Shown: positions 25,900 through 33,858 of the stretch, piece after piece
Layout of the letters: each line of letters starts with the position of its first letter
Numbering within the stretch: the first letter of the stretch is position 1
Origin: Christensenellaceae bacterium Phil7
GTDB lineage: Bacteria > Bacillota > Clostridia > Christensenellales > CAG-138
Length of the DNA stretch: 64,000 nucleotides
Direction: 5' to 3'
Assembly: GCA_001940845.1 (NCBI GenBank)
Contig: MSGV01000029.1
Span: forward strand, 52,802-116,801
The notes under the pieces: model-generated
What the model was told of the DNA's origin: nothing
The model's input: the letters and a program-made list of their open reading frames with translations, nothing else
The model's database searches: none
Position numbers and translations under genes: made by a program

Positions 25900-26796
25900 A
25901 TGGCAAAGATTATTGAATGCGTCCCCAATATCAGTGAGGGCAGGAATCACGAGATCATCGAAGCATGCGTTGACACCATCCGTGCCACAGCCGGCGTCAC
26001 TCTTCTCGACTATAGCAGTGATGCAAGCCACAATCGCAGTGTCATAACCTTCATGGGCAGTCCTGAAGGCGTTATGGATGCGGCAGCCGCACTTGCGAAG
26101 AAAGCTGTCGAGCTCATCGACCTCAACCACCATCAGGGCGAGCATCCCCGTATGGGTGCAGTCGATGTCATCCCCCTCATCCCCATGAAGGATGTTACCA
26201 AGGAAGAAACCATCGAATATTCAAAGCAGCTTGCAGAGCGCATCTGGAACGAAGCCGGAATCCCCATCTTCCTCTATGAGGACTCCGCCTCTGCACCCCA
26301 CAGGGTCAATCTGGCCGCGATCCGCAAGGGTCAATTTGAAGGTATGGCAGAAAAGGTGAAAGATCCCCAGTGGACCCCCGATTTTGGCGGCGCGCAGATC
26401 CATCCAACCGCAGGCACAACCGCAGTAGGCTGCCGTATGCCCCTGGTTGCATTCAATATCAACCTTTCAACCAGCGATGTATCAATCGCAAGCAAGATCG
26501 CGAAGATCATTCGCAGATCCAGTGGTGGATTTGATTGTGTTAAGGCGCTCGGCGTAATGCTTGAGGATAGGAATATCGCTCAGGTATCAATCAATATGAC
26601 CGATTTCAACCGCACTCCCCTTTATAGAGTTCTCGAGCTCACCAAAGCTGAAGCAGCTCGCTGGGGTGTACATGTAGTCGGCACCGAAATCATTGGTCTC
26701 ACTCCAATGCGTGCACTCATCGATTCCGCAGAATATTATCTGCAAATCGAAGATTTCAACGCTGATAAGCAGATAATAGAAAATTATTTGCTGTAA
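25900..26796 (+). CDS. ftcD: Glutamate formiminotransferase
   Basis: 298 residues, the formiminotransferase part only. It moves the formimino group from N-formimino-glutamate to tetrahydrofolate, releasing glutamate. The N-terminus IIECVPNISEGRNHEII and the segment LIDLNHHQGEHPRMGAVDVIP, with the catalytic His, are typical. In mammals this activity is fused to a cyclodeaminase; here that partner is the separate fchA at the end of the operon. SD GAAAGGA with a long spacing. Confidence 0.95.
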   Translation: MAKIIECVPNISEGRNHEIIEACVDTIRATAGVTLLDYSSDASHNRSVITFMGSPEGVMDAAAALAKKAVELIDLNHHQGEHPRMGAVDVIPLIPMKDVTKEETIEYSKQLAERIWNEAGIPIFLYEDSASAPHRVNLAAIRKGQFEGMAEKVKDPQWTPDFGGAQIHPTAGTTAVGCRMPLVAFNINLSTSDVSIASKIAKIIRRSSGGFDCVKALGVMLEDRNIAQVSINMTDFNRTPLYRVLELTKAEAARWGVHVVGTEIIGLTPMRALIDSAEYYLQIEDFNADKQIIENYLL

Positions 26797-26838
26797 AGCA
26801 AAAGATTTGTATCATAAAGCGCTTAATACACATGCAGA

Positions 26839-26892
26839 GGGAATCGCTGGTTCTAATATGGAAATGATCAGCGATTCCCAAACTCTCTTTTT
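26839..26892 (+). terminator. Internal hairpin with T-tract between ftcD and hutI
   Basis: GGGAATCGCTG pairs with CAGCGATTCCC (26839-26849 with 26869-26879), followed by ACTCTCTTTTT. It lies in the only sizeable gap of the hut operon and could attenuate the last two genes. Confidence 0.65.
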
Positions 26893-26925
26893 AGATATTT
26901 TAAGTGTAAGAAGAAAGGGTTCCAT

Positions 26926-28164
26926 ATGTTATTGATAAAAAACATTGGTATGCTTGCTACTCCCATCGGCAGTACTGCACGCTGCGGTACTGCACAAAGG
27001 GAGATCACACAGCTTTACAATGCCTCCATCCTGATCGATGACGATGGTAATATTGCATCCGTAACAGCCAATGGTGAGCTTCCCCACTGTTCCAATGATA
27101 TTCAAACCATAGATGCAAAGGGGCTGCTTGTTACCCCGGGACTGGTCGATGCACATACCCACCTGGTATTCGGCGGCTGGCGCAATCATGAAGTTCCGCT
27201 CAAGATATCCGGTGCATCTTATCTCGAGATACTCAATGCCGGTGGAGGCATTCTCAATACCCTCAACCATACGCGTGAAGCAAGCGAGGATGAGCTTTTT
27301 GATCGCAGTGCAGCATTTATCAATGAAATGCTCGGATTTGGAGTTACAACCGTTGAAGCTAAATCCGGCTACGGTTTGAACCTTGAAACAGAATTAAAGC
27401 AGCTTCGTGTGATCCGCCGTTTGAATAGGAATACTCCACTCGATGTCATTCCGACTTTTATGGGCGCTCACGCCATACCAACGGAATTTTCCGGCGATGC
27501 CAATGGCTATATCAATTATCTGATAGATGAGCTGCTCCCAGTCGTCGCAAAGGAAAAGCTGGCAGATTTTTGCGATGTATTCATAGAGGATACAATTTTC
27601 GATGCAGCTCAAGCCAAAAAACTTCTATTGGCGGCTCAAAACCTTGGCCTTCCCTCAAAGGTACATGCTGATGAAATAAACGCTATCGGCGGTTCGGAGC
27701 TTGCTGCTGAGATCGGAGCAGTCTCCGCCGAGCATTTGCTTGCAACAGAGGACAGCGGCATTGCTGCAATGGCAAAATCAGGAACCATTGCATGTTTGCT
27801 CCCATGCACATCGCTTTATCTTGATAAACCATTCGCGAGAGCAAGAGATATGATCTCCGCAGGAATACCGGTTGCGATCGCAACCGATTTCAACCCCGGT
27901 TCATGCCCATCATTGAATCTTCAGCTCGCAATTAACATGGGCTATATCCGCTATAGGCTATATCCGGAAGAGATTCTGACAGCCGTCACTCTCAATGCGG
28001 CTTGTGCAATAGGCATGGGAGAAAAGGTTGGAACAATCGAACCCGGTAAGCAGGCGGATATGGTAATCTGGAATGCCCATGATCCATCCATGCTTTGTTA
28101 CCGCATGGGTTCCAATCAAGCAAATATCGTAATTAAGAAAGGAAAAATTTATGAAACTCGTTGA
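26926..28164 (+). CDS. hutI: Imidazolonepropionase
   Basis: 412 residues, a metal-dependent amidohydrolase that opens imidazolone-propionate to N-formimino-glutamate. The metal site HTHLVFGGWR, the catalytic EAKSGYGLN, the KVHADEI strand with a metal His, and ATDFNPGSCPS near the C-terminus are all visible. The SD GAAAGGG is 8 nt from the ATG. Its stop overlaps fchA by 14 nt. The gap to ftcD contains a terminator-like hairpin. Confidence 0.96.
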   Translation: MLLIKNIGMLATPIGSTARCGTAQREITQLYNASILIDDDGNIASVTANGELPHCSNDIQTIDAKGLLVTPGLVDAHTHLVFGGWRNHEVPLKISGASYLEILNAGGGILNTLNHTREASEDELFDRSAAFINEMLGFGVTTVEAKSGYGLNLETELKQLRVIRRLNRNTPLDVIPTFMGAHAIPTEFSGDANGYINYLIDELLPVVAKEKLADFCDVFIEDTIFDAAQAKKLLLAAQNLGLPSKVHADEINAIGGSELAAEIGAVSAEHLLATEDSGIAAMAKSGTIACLLPCTSLYLDKPFARARDMISAGIPVAIATDFNPGSCPSLNLQLAINMGYIRYRLYPEEILTAVTLNAACAIGMGEKVGTIEPGKQADMVIWNAHDPSMLCYRMGSNQANIVIKKGKIYETR

Positions 28165-28783
28165 CATGCAGGTTAAAGAATATCTCAACATTCTCGCTTC
28201 AGATGCCCCTGCCCCCGGCGGCGGAAGTGCGGCTGCTCTTTGCGGCGCACAGGGTATTGGGCTGGTCGCCATGGTTGCAGGACAGACTGCCATTAAGAAG
28301 TCATATGAGGCGGATTGGCCCCTCTGCCATGAGATAGCCGATGAAGGAAAAACCATATTCGAAGCACTTACTGCTCAAGTTGATAAGGATACTGATGCCT
28401 ATAATATCATTGCTGCCGCATTTAAGATGCCTAAGGATACCGATGAACAAAAAGCTGAGCGTCGTGCTGAGATCGCACGTGGAACACTTATCGCTACTGA
28501 AGTGCCCTTTGAGACTCTAAGGCTTGCTGTTCGCGCACTGGAGCTGGCAGATAAACTTCTTGGTCACTATAACACCAATTGCGCAAGCGACCTGGGTGTC
28601 GGAGGTTTGAATCTCAATACCTGCGTCCAAAGTGCATGGATGAATGTACTCATAAACCTCAGCGGTGTAAAGGACGAGGAAAAGAAGGCTTACTTTGAAA
28701 CTGAAGGCAATGCATTGGTCGCTCACGCCGAGGCACTTGCAGCAAAGGTGAATGCAGTCATTATGAAGGATATTCAGGGCTAA
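28151..28783 (+). CDS. fchA: Formimidoyltetrahydrofolate cyclodeaminase
   Basis: 210 residues. It converts 5-formimino-THF to 5,10-methenyl-THF and ammonia, completing the route that feeds the histidine carbon into the folate pool. The N-terminal APGGGSAAALCGAQGIGLVAMVAG and NCASDLGVGGLN are characteristic. It starts inside the end of hutI with AAAGGA upstream, so it is translationally coupled. Confidence 0.95.
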   Translation: MKLVDMQVKEYLNILASDAPAPGGGSAAALCGAQGIGLVAMVAGQTAIKKSYEADWPLCHEIADEGKTIFEALTAQVDKDTDAYNIIAAAFKMPKDTDEQKAERRAEIARGTLIATEVPFETLRLAVRALELADKLLGHYNTNCASDLGVGGLNLNTCVQSAWMNVLINLSGVKDEEKKAYFETEGNALVAHAEALAAKVNAVIMKDIQG

Positions 28784-28802
28784 ATTCCATATAAACAACT
28801 GG

Positions 28803-28837
28803 AAAGGAGCAATCGGCTAAATCTCGCTTGCTCCTTT
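28803..28837 (+). terminator. hut operon terminator
   Basis: AAAGGAGCAA pairs with TTGCTCCTTT, followed by ATCATTTTT. It lies between convergent operons. Confidence 0.8.
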
Positions 28838-28874
28838 ATCATTTTTGTATTCGAATCGGGAATGTGCTAAAGCC

Positions 28875-29456
28875 CTATACAAAAAACTCAATTTCACCAA
28901 AGGGATATGCACGGAAACGAACCTCCCCAATGATCTCGTCATATTCAAATGTATACCCATCAGCCGTAACGATTTCAATGCGCTCCCTGTTATCCGGCAA
29001 TATCAACAGCTTATTTTCAAGTACAGTAAAACTGGCATACATTTCATCCGAAAAATCCACTGCATATTCACGCTCATCAAGCAGCACTCCGTCAATATAG
29101 ACCTTACCCCCCGTTATCAAAACCTTTTCGCCGCCAAATGCTATGACCCTGCCAACGGTTGAAACGGTTATAAAATCAAGTCCCTTTGAATCAACGCGCT
29201 CATCCCTATATACGATTACGTCTCCACGATTATATGGCATAAAGAACTTGCTGAACCTATCGGCAAACACAAAATCTCCATTATTCAGCTCTGCAACATT
29301 CTTTTCTTGAACGATCATCGGAGTCATCATAACAAAGAATATGACCACCGCCGCCAACGCAATTACGCCAAGCGCCACCAGCCATTCGATAAATCGAAAT
29401 AGCATTAGTTTTGAATTTCTAGGACGTATATTTGGTTTTGCACGTGAAGACGACAT
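28875..29456 (-). CDS. Signal peptidase I-like protein lacking the catalytic dyad
   Basis: 193 residues with an N-terminal transmembrane helix (about 20-42) and an S26-like beta domain. Aligned with its upstream neighbour, GESMINTL becomes QEKNVAEL, so the nucleophile Ser is Lys52, and FVKRVMAVGGE becomes TVGRVIAFGGE, so the general base Lys is Gly102. GDNR is PDNR and the SxDSR motif is absent. RGDVIVYRD and KVYIDGVLLDE still show the fold. It probably cannot cleave, and may instead bind or regulate. It lies 20 nt after the active paralogue in the same operon. Confidence 0.75.
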   Translation of the reverse strand: MSSSRAKPNIRPRNSKLMLFRFIEWLVALGVIALAAVVIFFVMMTPMIVQEKNVAELNNGDFVFADRFSKFFMPYNRGDVIVYRDERVDSKGLDFITVSTVGRVIAFGGEKVLITGGKVYIDGVLLDEREYAVDFSDEMYASFTVLENKLLILPDNRERIEIVTADGYTFEYDEIIGEVRFRAYPFGEIEFFV

Positions 29457-29476
29457 AAAATCCTCTTAGCTTACTA

Positions 29477-30184
29477 TCAATCCAGGCCATGAATGTTATC
29501 TAGAGGCCAAATAACCGCACAGGCTTTTCCAACGACCTGATCAAGTGCAATAGGGCCAACATCCGCAGCGCGACTATCATGTGACCAATTGCGGTTATCA
29601 CCCATTACAAATATATATCCCTCCGGCACGGTGTAACTGCCATTTAATGCCCCTTTTGTATTTATAAGGCGCACTATACTTCCATACCAATCCCCGGCAT
29701 AAGCGGATTCATCAATTTGAACTCCATCGATATAGACCCAACCATTCCTGATAGTTATGGTTTCTCCTCCGACTGCCATGACTCGCTTAACAAAACGCTC
29801 TGTGCGTCCTGGAAAATGCACAATAACTATATCGCCACGCTTTGGCTCATCAAACCAATATGTAACCTTCTCGACCAGCACACGCTCATGATCCATAAGC
29901 GTATTTATCATCGATTCTCCATCAACATATGTAGGCTCCACGATAAAAAGACGCAGCATTAATACCGCAAGAACTATGCAAAGCAACTTCAACAAAAAAT
30001 GGATGTATACCGCAGCACCATAGCTGGTATCCTTAGCATGCAGTCTATCCGCAGCAGAACTGAAGCGAGCCAGCTGCTTACCTCGAATATCTAATGAATT
30101 GCTCTTTCCGCGATAATTTTCTGCCGATCCTGCTGAATCATGATCTCCATCACTATATGGTAAATTCGTTCTATTAATACTCAA
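29477..30184 (-). CDS. lepB: Type I signal peptidase
   Basis: 235 residues, membrane anchored by one helix (about 60-80), active site outside. It removes signal peptides from secreted proteins. Catalytic Ser91 (GESM) and Lys133 (VKRVMAVGGE) are present, as are GDNRNWSHDSR at 195-205 and the PKRGDIVIVHFP box. The cytoplasmic N-terminus of about 57 residues is longer than usual and charged. It follows the DUF951 gene by 3 nt and precedes a dead paralogue. The symbol lepB is used in the general sense; sipS is equivalent. Confidence 0.92.
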   Translation of the reverse strand: MSINRTNLPYSDGDHDSAGSAENYRGKSNSLDIRGKQLARFSSAADRLHAKDTSYGAAVYIHFLLKLLCIVLAVLMLRLFIVEPTYVDGESMINTLMDHERVLVEKVTYWFDEPKRGDIVIVHFPGRTERFVKRVMAVGGETITIRNGWVYIDGVQIDESAYAGDWYGSIVRLINTKGALNGSYTVPEGYIFVMGDNRNWSHDSRAADVGPIALDQVVGKACAVIWPLDNIHGLD

Positions 30185-30187
30185 AGC

Positions 30188-30406
30188 CTACTCCTTTTCT
30201 TCTATAGGGTTTTCACTGCGTTCTATTGGTAAAATTCTTTTGGCTGCACGTATAAAATCGCATCTATCCAACATAACGATATGTGCACATTTCATGCATT
30301 TCAGCTTTATATCGGCACCATTGCGTATGATTAACCATTCATTGCCCCCACATGCATGAGGCTTTCTCATTATAACATGATCTCCAAGCGCAAAATCATT
30401 AATCAC
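30188..30406 (-). CDS. DUF951 family protein
   Basis: A 72-residue protein of the DUF951 family (YyzM-like), widespread in Firmicutes. The hallmark GDHVIMRKPHACGGNEW and the CMKCAH pair of cysteines, with one more Cys upstream, suggest a small zinc-ribbon-like fold. Function is not known. The frame is open from 30430, but a GTG at 30406 lies 6 nt after a perfect GGAGG and gives the conserved length; the upstream ATG has no SD. First gene of the signal peptidase operon. Confidence 0.85.
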   Translation of the reverse strand: MINDFALGDHVIMRKPHACGGNEWLIIRNGADIKLKCMKCAHIVMLDRCDFIRAAKRILPIERSENPIEEKE

Positions 30407-30499
30407 CTTAATCCTCCAAATTAACGGCATTTTGTGTTCTCACTGAAGCCAATGAGTCACCCTGCCGCCAAGCAGCCAACAAACTCTTTACGTCTTTCG

Positions 30500-30508
30500 A
30501 TTATAACA
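30500..30508 (-). promoter_or_regulatory. Extended -10 promoter of the DUF951-signal peptidase operon
   Basis: Minus strand TGTTATAAT (-10 at 30500-30505) without a good -35, about 90 nt before the GTG start. The rest of the gap 30407-30741 shows only AT-rich sequence and the divergent promoter of the next gene. Confidence 0.5.
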
Positions 30509-30671
30509 CATATTTCTCATTAAGAAAAGCACTAATATGCTTTAAATAATCAATTTTAATAAAATGCCGAACTATGTAACCATACAATACGGATTGACTC
30601 ACAGATAGTAATGAAGACATTTTAGTGTTTTCAAAAAATACTATGATTGTATCGTGTTTATAGATGTATTA

Positions 30672-30680
30672 TGTTATAAT
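30672..30680 (+). promoter_or_regulatory. Extended -10 promoter of the secreted-protein gene
   Basis: TGTTATAAT with TATAAT at 30675-30680; the -35 region is poor. An imperfect palindrome (TTAGAC...GTCTA) follows in the leader. Confidence 0.45.
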
Positions 30681-30741
30681 TTATCTAAAAGTTAAAGTTT
30701 TAGACCTTAATTAAGTCTATGTTTTCGAAAGGAGATTTATT

Positions 30742-31488
30742 ATGAGAAAAAACATTAGGCTCGTTCTTGCAAGCATGCTTGCAGTAATGCTCGGCATTGG
30801 CGTGTTTGCCGCCGTTGGAACAACGGGCATATCAATGGATCTTGGTGTGCACGCCGAGTCATCTTCTAAATCGACGCCCACGATCCATCAGCTCAACGAT
30901 GGCTATAGCCTCGTTGTACCCTCCTGGTATAGCGATCCGATCGTTGAACCCATGGCACAATGGTTAGAGCGCAGCGAGGTTCAGCACTCACAATGCGATT
31001 GGTTCGTGGATCAGTCGCTGGTTTCGGATGTTGCCAGCAGGATAGATTGCGATCTGTTCTGTGCCAATGAACCGGCTTACTATGGAGGTGCTTATATCGA
31101 ATCCCCCTGCGATATCAATTGCGCTGCCAATGGCTCTGCATCTGAACGATCCGAGCTTTCCATCCTTATCGTAAAAGGTCATGAGAATGAAGCCGAGGAG
31201 CTCTTTACCTTCATCCACGGGATCGGCAGTGAATCGGTTGTACGTTATGAGTATGTAAATGCTTCTTTTAGCGATAAAAGCGCATTTGCTGACCGCATGT
31301 TTGCTGCATTGCTTGAATCCGGCATCCGAGTAACAACAGGCGGACCTGACAGCCGCTTTGATGCTATCGAGATCGGACTCATATACGAAGATTATGAAGC
31401 GGCACTACCCATCATCATGGAGTTATGCGAACAGTCCGGCATTCCTGTCCGCATTGACTATGATAGTGAATATGTCCGGCTCGATTAA
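30742..31488 (+). CDS. Secreted protein of unknown function
   Basis: 248 residues with a clear signal peptide (basic MRKNIR, hydrophobic core to about residue 25, probable cleavage near HAES). The mature part has a Cys-containing central region (CDWF, DCDLFCAN, SPCDINCAA; five cysteines within about 45 residues), which suggests disulfides, followed by an alpha/beta segment with two similar halves (EVSILIVKGHENEAEELFTF-like and FDAIEIGLIYEDYEAALPII). I recognise no family. SD AAAGGAG. It is monocistronic. Confidence 0.75.
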   Translation: MRKNIRLVLASMLAVMLGIGVFAAVGTTGISMDLGVHAESSSKSTPTIHQLNDGYSLVVPSWYSDPIVEPMAQWLERSEVQHSQCDWFVDQSLVSDVASRIDCDLFCANEPAYYGGAYIESPCDINCAANGSASERSELSILIVKGHENEAEELFTFIHGIGSESVVRYEYVNASFSDKSAFADRMFAALLESGIRVTTGGPDSRFDAIEIGLIYEDYEAALPIIMELCEQSGIPVRIDYDSEYVRLD

Positions 31489-31508
31489 ATAATATGAGCT
31501 TTTAGCTG

Positions 31509-31536
31509 AAAGAGGTGTCCGCCGGATGCCTCTTTT
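31509..31536 (+). terminator. Terminator of the secreted-protein gene
   Basis: A 12-bp stem including two G-U pairs, AAAGAGG...CCTCTTT with a GCC loop, then TTAAAT. Confidence 0.65.
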
Positions 31537-31636
31537 AAATATATGCAGAATTCAATAAGAGGAAATGGGTTGCTTTAAAATAAAAATTTCGGCGCACATG
31601 AATTTGGCAGATATTACTATAATGTTAAAAACTGAT

Positions 31637-31679
31637 GGCTTATCCGATTGCGAAATAAGATGACAATGTCCGGTAAGCC
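31637..31679. terminator. Probable bidirectional hairpin in the gap 31537-31724
   Basis: GGCTTA(T)CCG pairs with CGGTAAGCC. On the minus strand T5 follows a few bases on; on the plus strand GCTTTTCTC follows. It may back up the nucleoside transporter terminator. Confidence 0.45.
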
Positions 31680-31724
31680 GCTTTTCTCTGTCAATAGCTT
31701 GCGACAAAGCTTTTATAAATACAG

Positions 31725-31761
31725 AAACGGACTGAACATTTTAATGCCCAATCCGTTTTTT
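31725..31761 (-). terminator. Terminator of the nucleoside ABC transporter operon
   Basis: AAACGGA pairs with TCCGTTT, about 20 nt after the last permease gene. T-rich sequence follows on both strands. Confidence 0.5.
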
Positions 31762-31781
31762 GCACCTACAAGCATATCAAA

Positions 31782-32777
31782 CTAACGGTCTTCTCGGAAG
31801 TATGCTTGTCCAAGACTCTCCGGCGGCTGATCCTCCTTGCGCTTTCTCATGGACACAAAGATCAGCACGAGTATTGTAACAACATATGGCAGCATACGGA
31901 AAATCTCCTGCGCGCGACGACTGAGTCCGATATAGAGGAATATCCAATAGACCAAACCAAAGAGATATGATCCCCATATTGAACGCACCGGTTTCCAAGT
32001 TGAAAATATGACCAGCGCAACTGCAAGCCAACCAAGGCTTTCTATAGTTCCATCATTAGCCCAAGTACCTTTGGTATAATCCATAACATAATACAGACCG
32101 CCCAATCCGGAAATACCTGCACCCATACAAGCCGCAAGATATTTATGACCTATAACATTTATGCCGGCAGCATCCGCAGTCGCAGGACTCTCACCTATCG
32201 CGCGAAGGTTCATTCCCGATGTGGTCTTATTCAGATATAGGTGAACAGCTATTGCAATTAATACCGCAAGATACACCATGAAGCCATAGTTGAACAAGAA
32301 TTTATTTACAACTTCCGGAAGAGGAATAAAATCCAAAAACTTATCACGATACAATGTGCTGGTCGCAGCAACACGTATCTGTCCAACACCACCGGCAAAT
32401 TTATTGAGCGAACCGCCAAAAAGATTGGCAAGACCTGCTGCGAAAATGGTGAGAGTTAGACCCGTAACATTCTGATTCGCCCTCAGAGTTACCGTCAAAA
32501 AGCTGAACAACAGACCTCCCATTGCCGCCGCAAGGAAAGCGCAGATCATAGGAATCACTACCAGCAGAAAGCCTGAAGGAGCAGTGCCCGCAGATTTGCA
32601 TGCCTGCTCATATGCAAATGAACTGGCAAGGCTTGCTATGCCACCCAAGTACATTATACCAGGCACGCCCAGATTCAGACTGCCGGATTTTTCCGTCAGG
32701 ATCTCGCCGGTTGCACCAAACATTATGACCGTACCAAACGCTATAGCCGCTTGAACCAGAGAAATCAACTGATCCAT
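31782..32777 (-). CDS. nupQ: Nucleoside ABC transporter permease (NupQ-like)
   Basis: 331 residues with about nine membrane helices, BPD_transp_2 family (PF02653), YufQ/NupQ type. The N-terminal ATGEILTEKSGSLNLGVPGIMYLGG and the central RAIGESPATADAAGINV (the coupling-helix EAA-like loop) are characteristic of BMP-family nucleoside importers. It forms the second transmembrane subunit of the complex. It begins 1 nt after the previous permease gene. Confidence 0.9.
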   Translation of the reverse strand: MDQLISLVQAAIAFGTVIMFGATGEILTEKSGSLNLGVPGIMYLGGIASLASSFAYEQACKSAGTAPSGFLLVVIPMICAFLAAAMGGLLFSFLTVTLRANQNVTGLTLTIFAAGLANLFGGSLNKFAGGVGQIRVAATSTLYRDKFLDFIPLPEVVNKFLFNYGFMVYLAVLIAIAVHLYLNKTTSGMNLRAIGESPATADAAGINVIGHKYLAACMGAGISGLGGLYYVMDYTKGTWANDGTIESLGWLAVALVIFSTWKPVRSIWGSYLFGLVYWIFLYIGLSRRAQEIFRMLPYVVTILVLIFVSMRKRKEDQPPESLGQAYFREDR

Positions 32778-32778
32778 A

Positions 32779-33858
32779 TTATGCCTCCTTTGATATATGT
32801 TCTGCCTTGGCTATTTCTAGTTTATAATTGATGAAGAACTCGCTGCCAAGTATGAAGAATAGGATGATGCCCATAATCATCTTTGAAATATTATCATTAA
32901 TATTGAAGCTTGAAGCAATTTCAGTCGCGCCCTTTTCCATAAATACCAGCAGAAGTGAAATCAATACCATAACAAGCGTATTGAATTTTGAAAGCCACGC
33001 AACGATAATTGCAACAAACCCACGACCTCCGGCAGTATTCACCGAAATGGTGTGACTCTGACCCGCAACAGCAATGAAACCAGCTATACCGCAGATCGCA
33101 CCGGAGATGCTGACGGTTCGGACTGTAACCTTACCCACATCAATAGCCGCATAGCGCGCAGTATTCTTACTCGCTCCAACTACAGCTATCTCATACCCAT
33201 GCTTCGTGCGGCGAAGATATAGATACATCAACACCGTCAAAGTCATAACAATAATAACATTGATAGCATATGGCTTGCCAAATATAGCGGGGAGCCATCC
33301 TTCACCATTCTGTTGGTTTATGATATTTACACAATTTGAACCCTTCGGATTCTCCCATAAAGCGACAAAATAGGCCGTAAGCTGAATAGCGATATAATTC
33401 ATCATCAGCGTGAACAAGGTTTCATTAGTATTAAGCTTTGCCTTTGAAATAGCAGGTATAAAGCTCCAAATACCACCAGCCATCGCACTTAGAATGAACA
33501 TAATCATGAGCAAAAGTGCGCTCGGTATGCTCTTTAAGTATATCATGCAGGCAGCAGCAACCACGCCCCCAATCAGAACCTGTCCCTCTGCACCAATATT
33601 CCAAAATCTCATTTTGAAAGATGGAGCAAGTGCCACGCTAATACATAAAAGCATCATAACTTCCTGAATGGTATTCCAAAGCCTCCGATTGGTGCCGAAT
33701 GCGCCATCAAACATTGCTTCATAGACCTTCAAAGGATTCATCTTTGTGAGTGCATATATGACCACTGCATTCACCATCAACGCAAGTATAATTGCAAGCA
33801 GCCTTATCAACCAGCTCCTCCACCTTGGTATCGATGCTCGTCTTGATATCCTAATCAT
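32779..33858 (-). CDS. nupP: Nucleoside ABC transporter permease (NupP-like)
   Basis: 359 residues, multi-helix, PF02653, YufP/NupP type. MRFWNIGAEGQVLIGGVVAA and the loop GASKNTARYAAIDVGKVTVR are conserved features. It forms the first transmembrane subunit. Its start overlaps the ATPase gene by 8 nt, so translation is coupled. Confidence 0.9.
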   Translation of the reverse strand: MIRISRRASIPRWRSWLIRLLAIILALMVNAVVIYALTKMNPLKVYEAMFDGAFGTNRRLWNTIQEVMMLLCISVALAPSFKMRFWNIGAEGQVLIGGVVAAACMIYLKSIPSALLLMIMFILSAMAGGIWSFIPAISKAKLNTNETLFTLMMNYIAIQLTAYFVALWENPKGSNCVNIINQQNGEGWLPAIFGKPYAINVIIVMTLTVLMYLYLRRTKHGYEIAVVGASKNTARYAAIDVGKVTVRTVSISGAICGIAGFIAVAGQSHTISVNTAGGRGFVAIIVAWLSKFNTLVMVLISLLLVFMEKGATEIASSFNINDNISKMIMGIILFFILGSEFFINYKLEIAKAEHISKEA

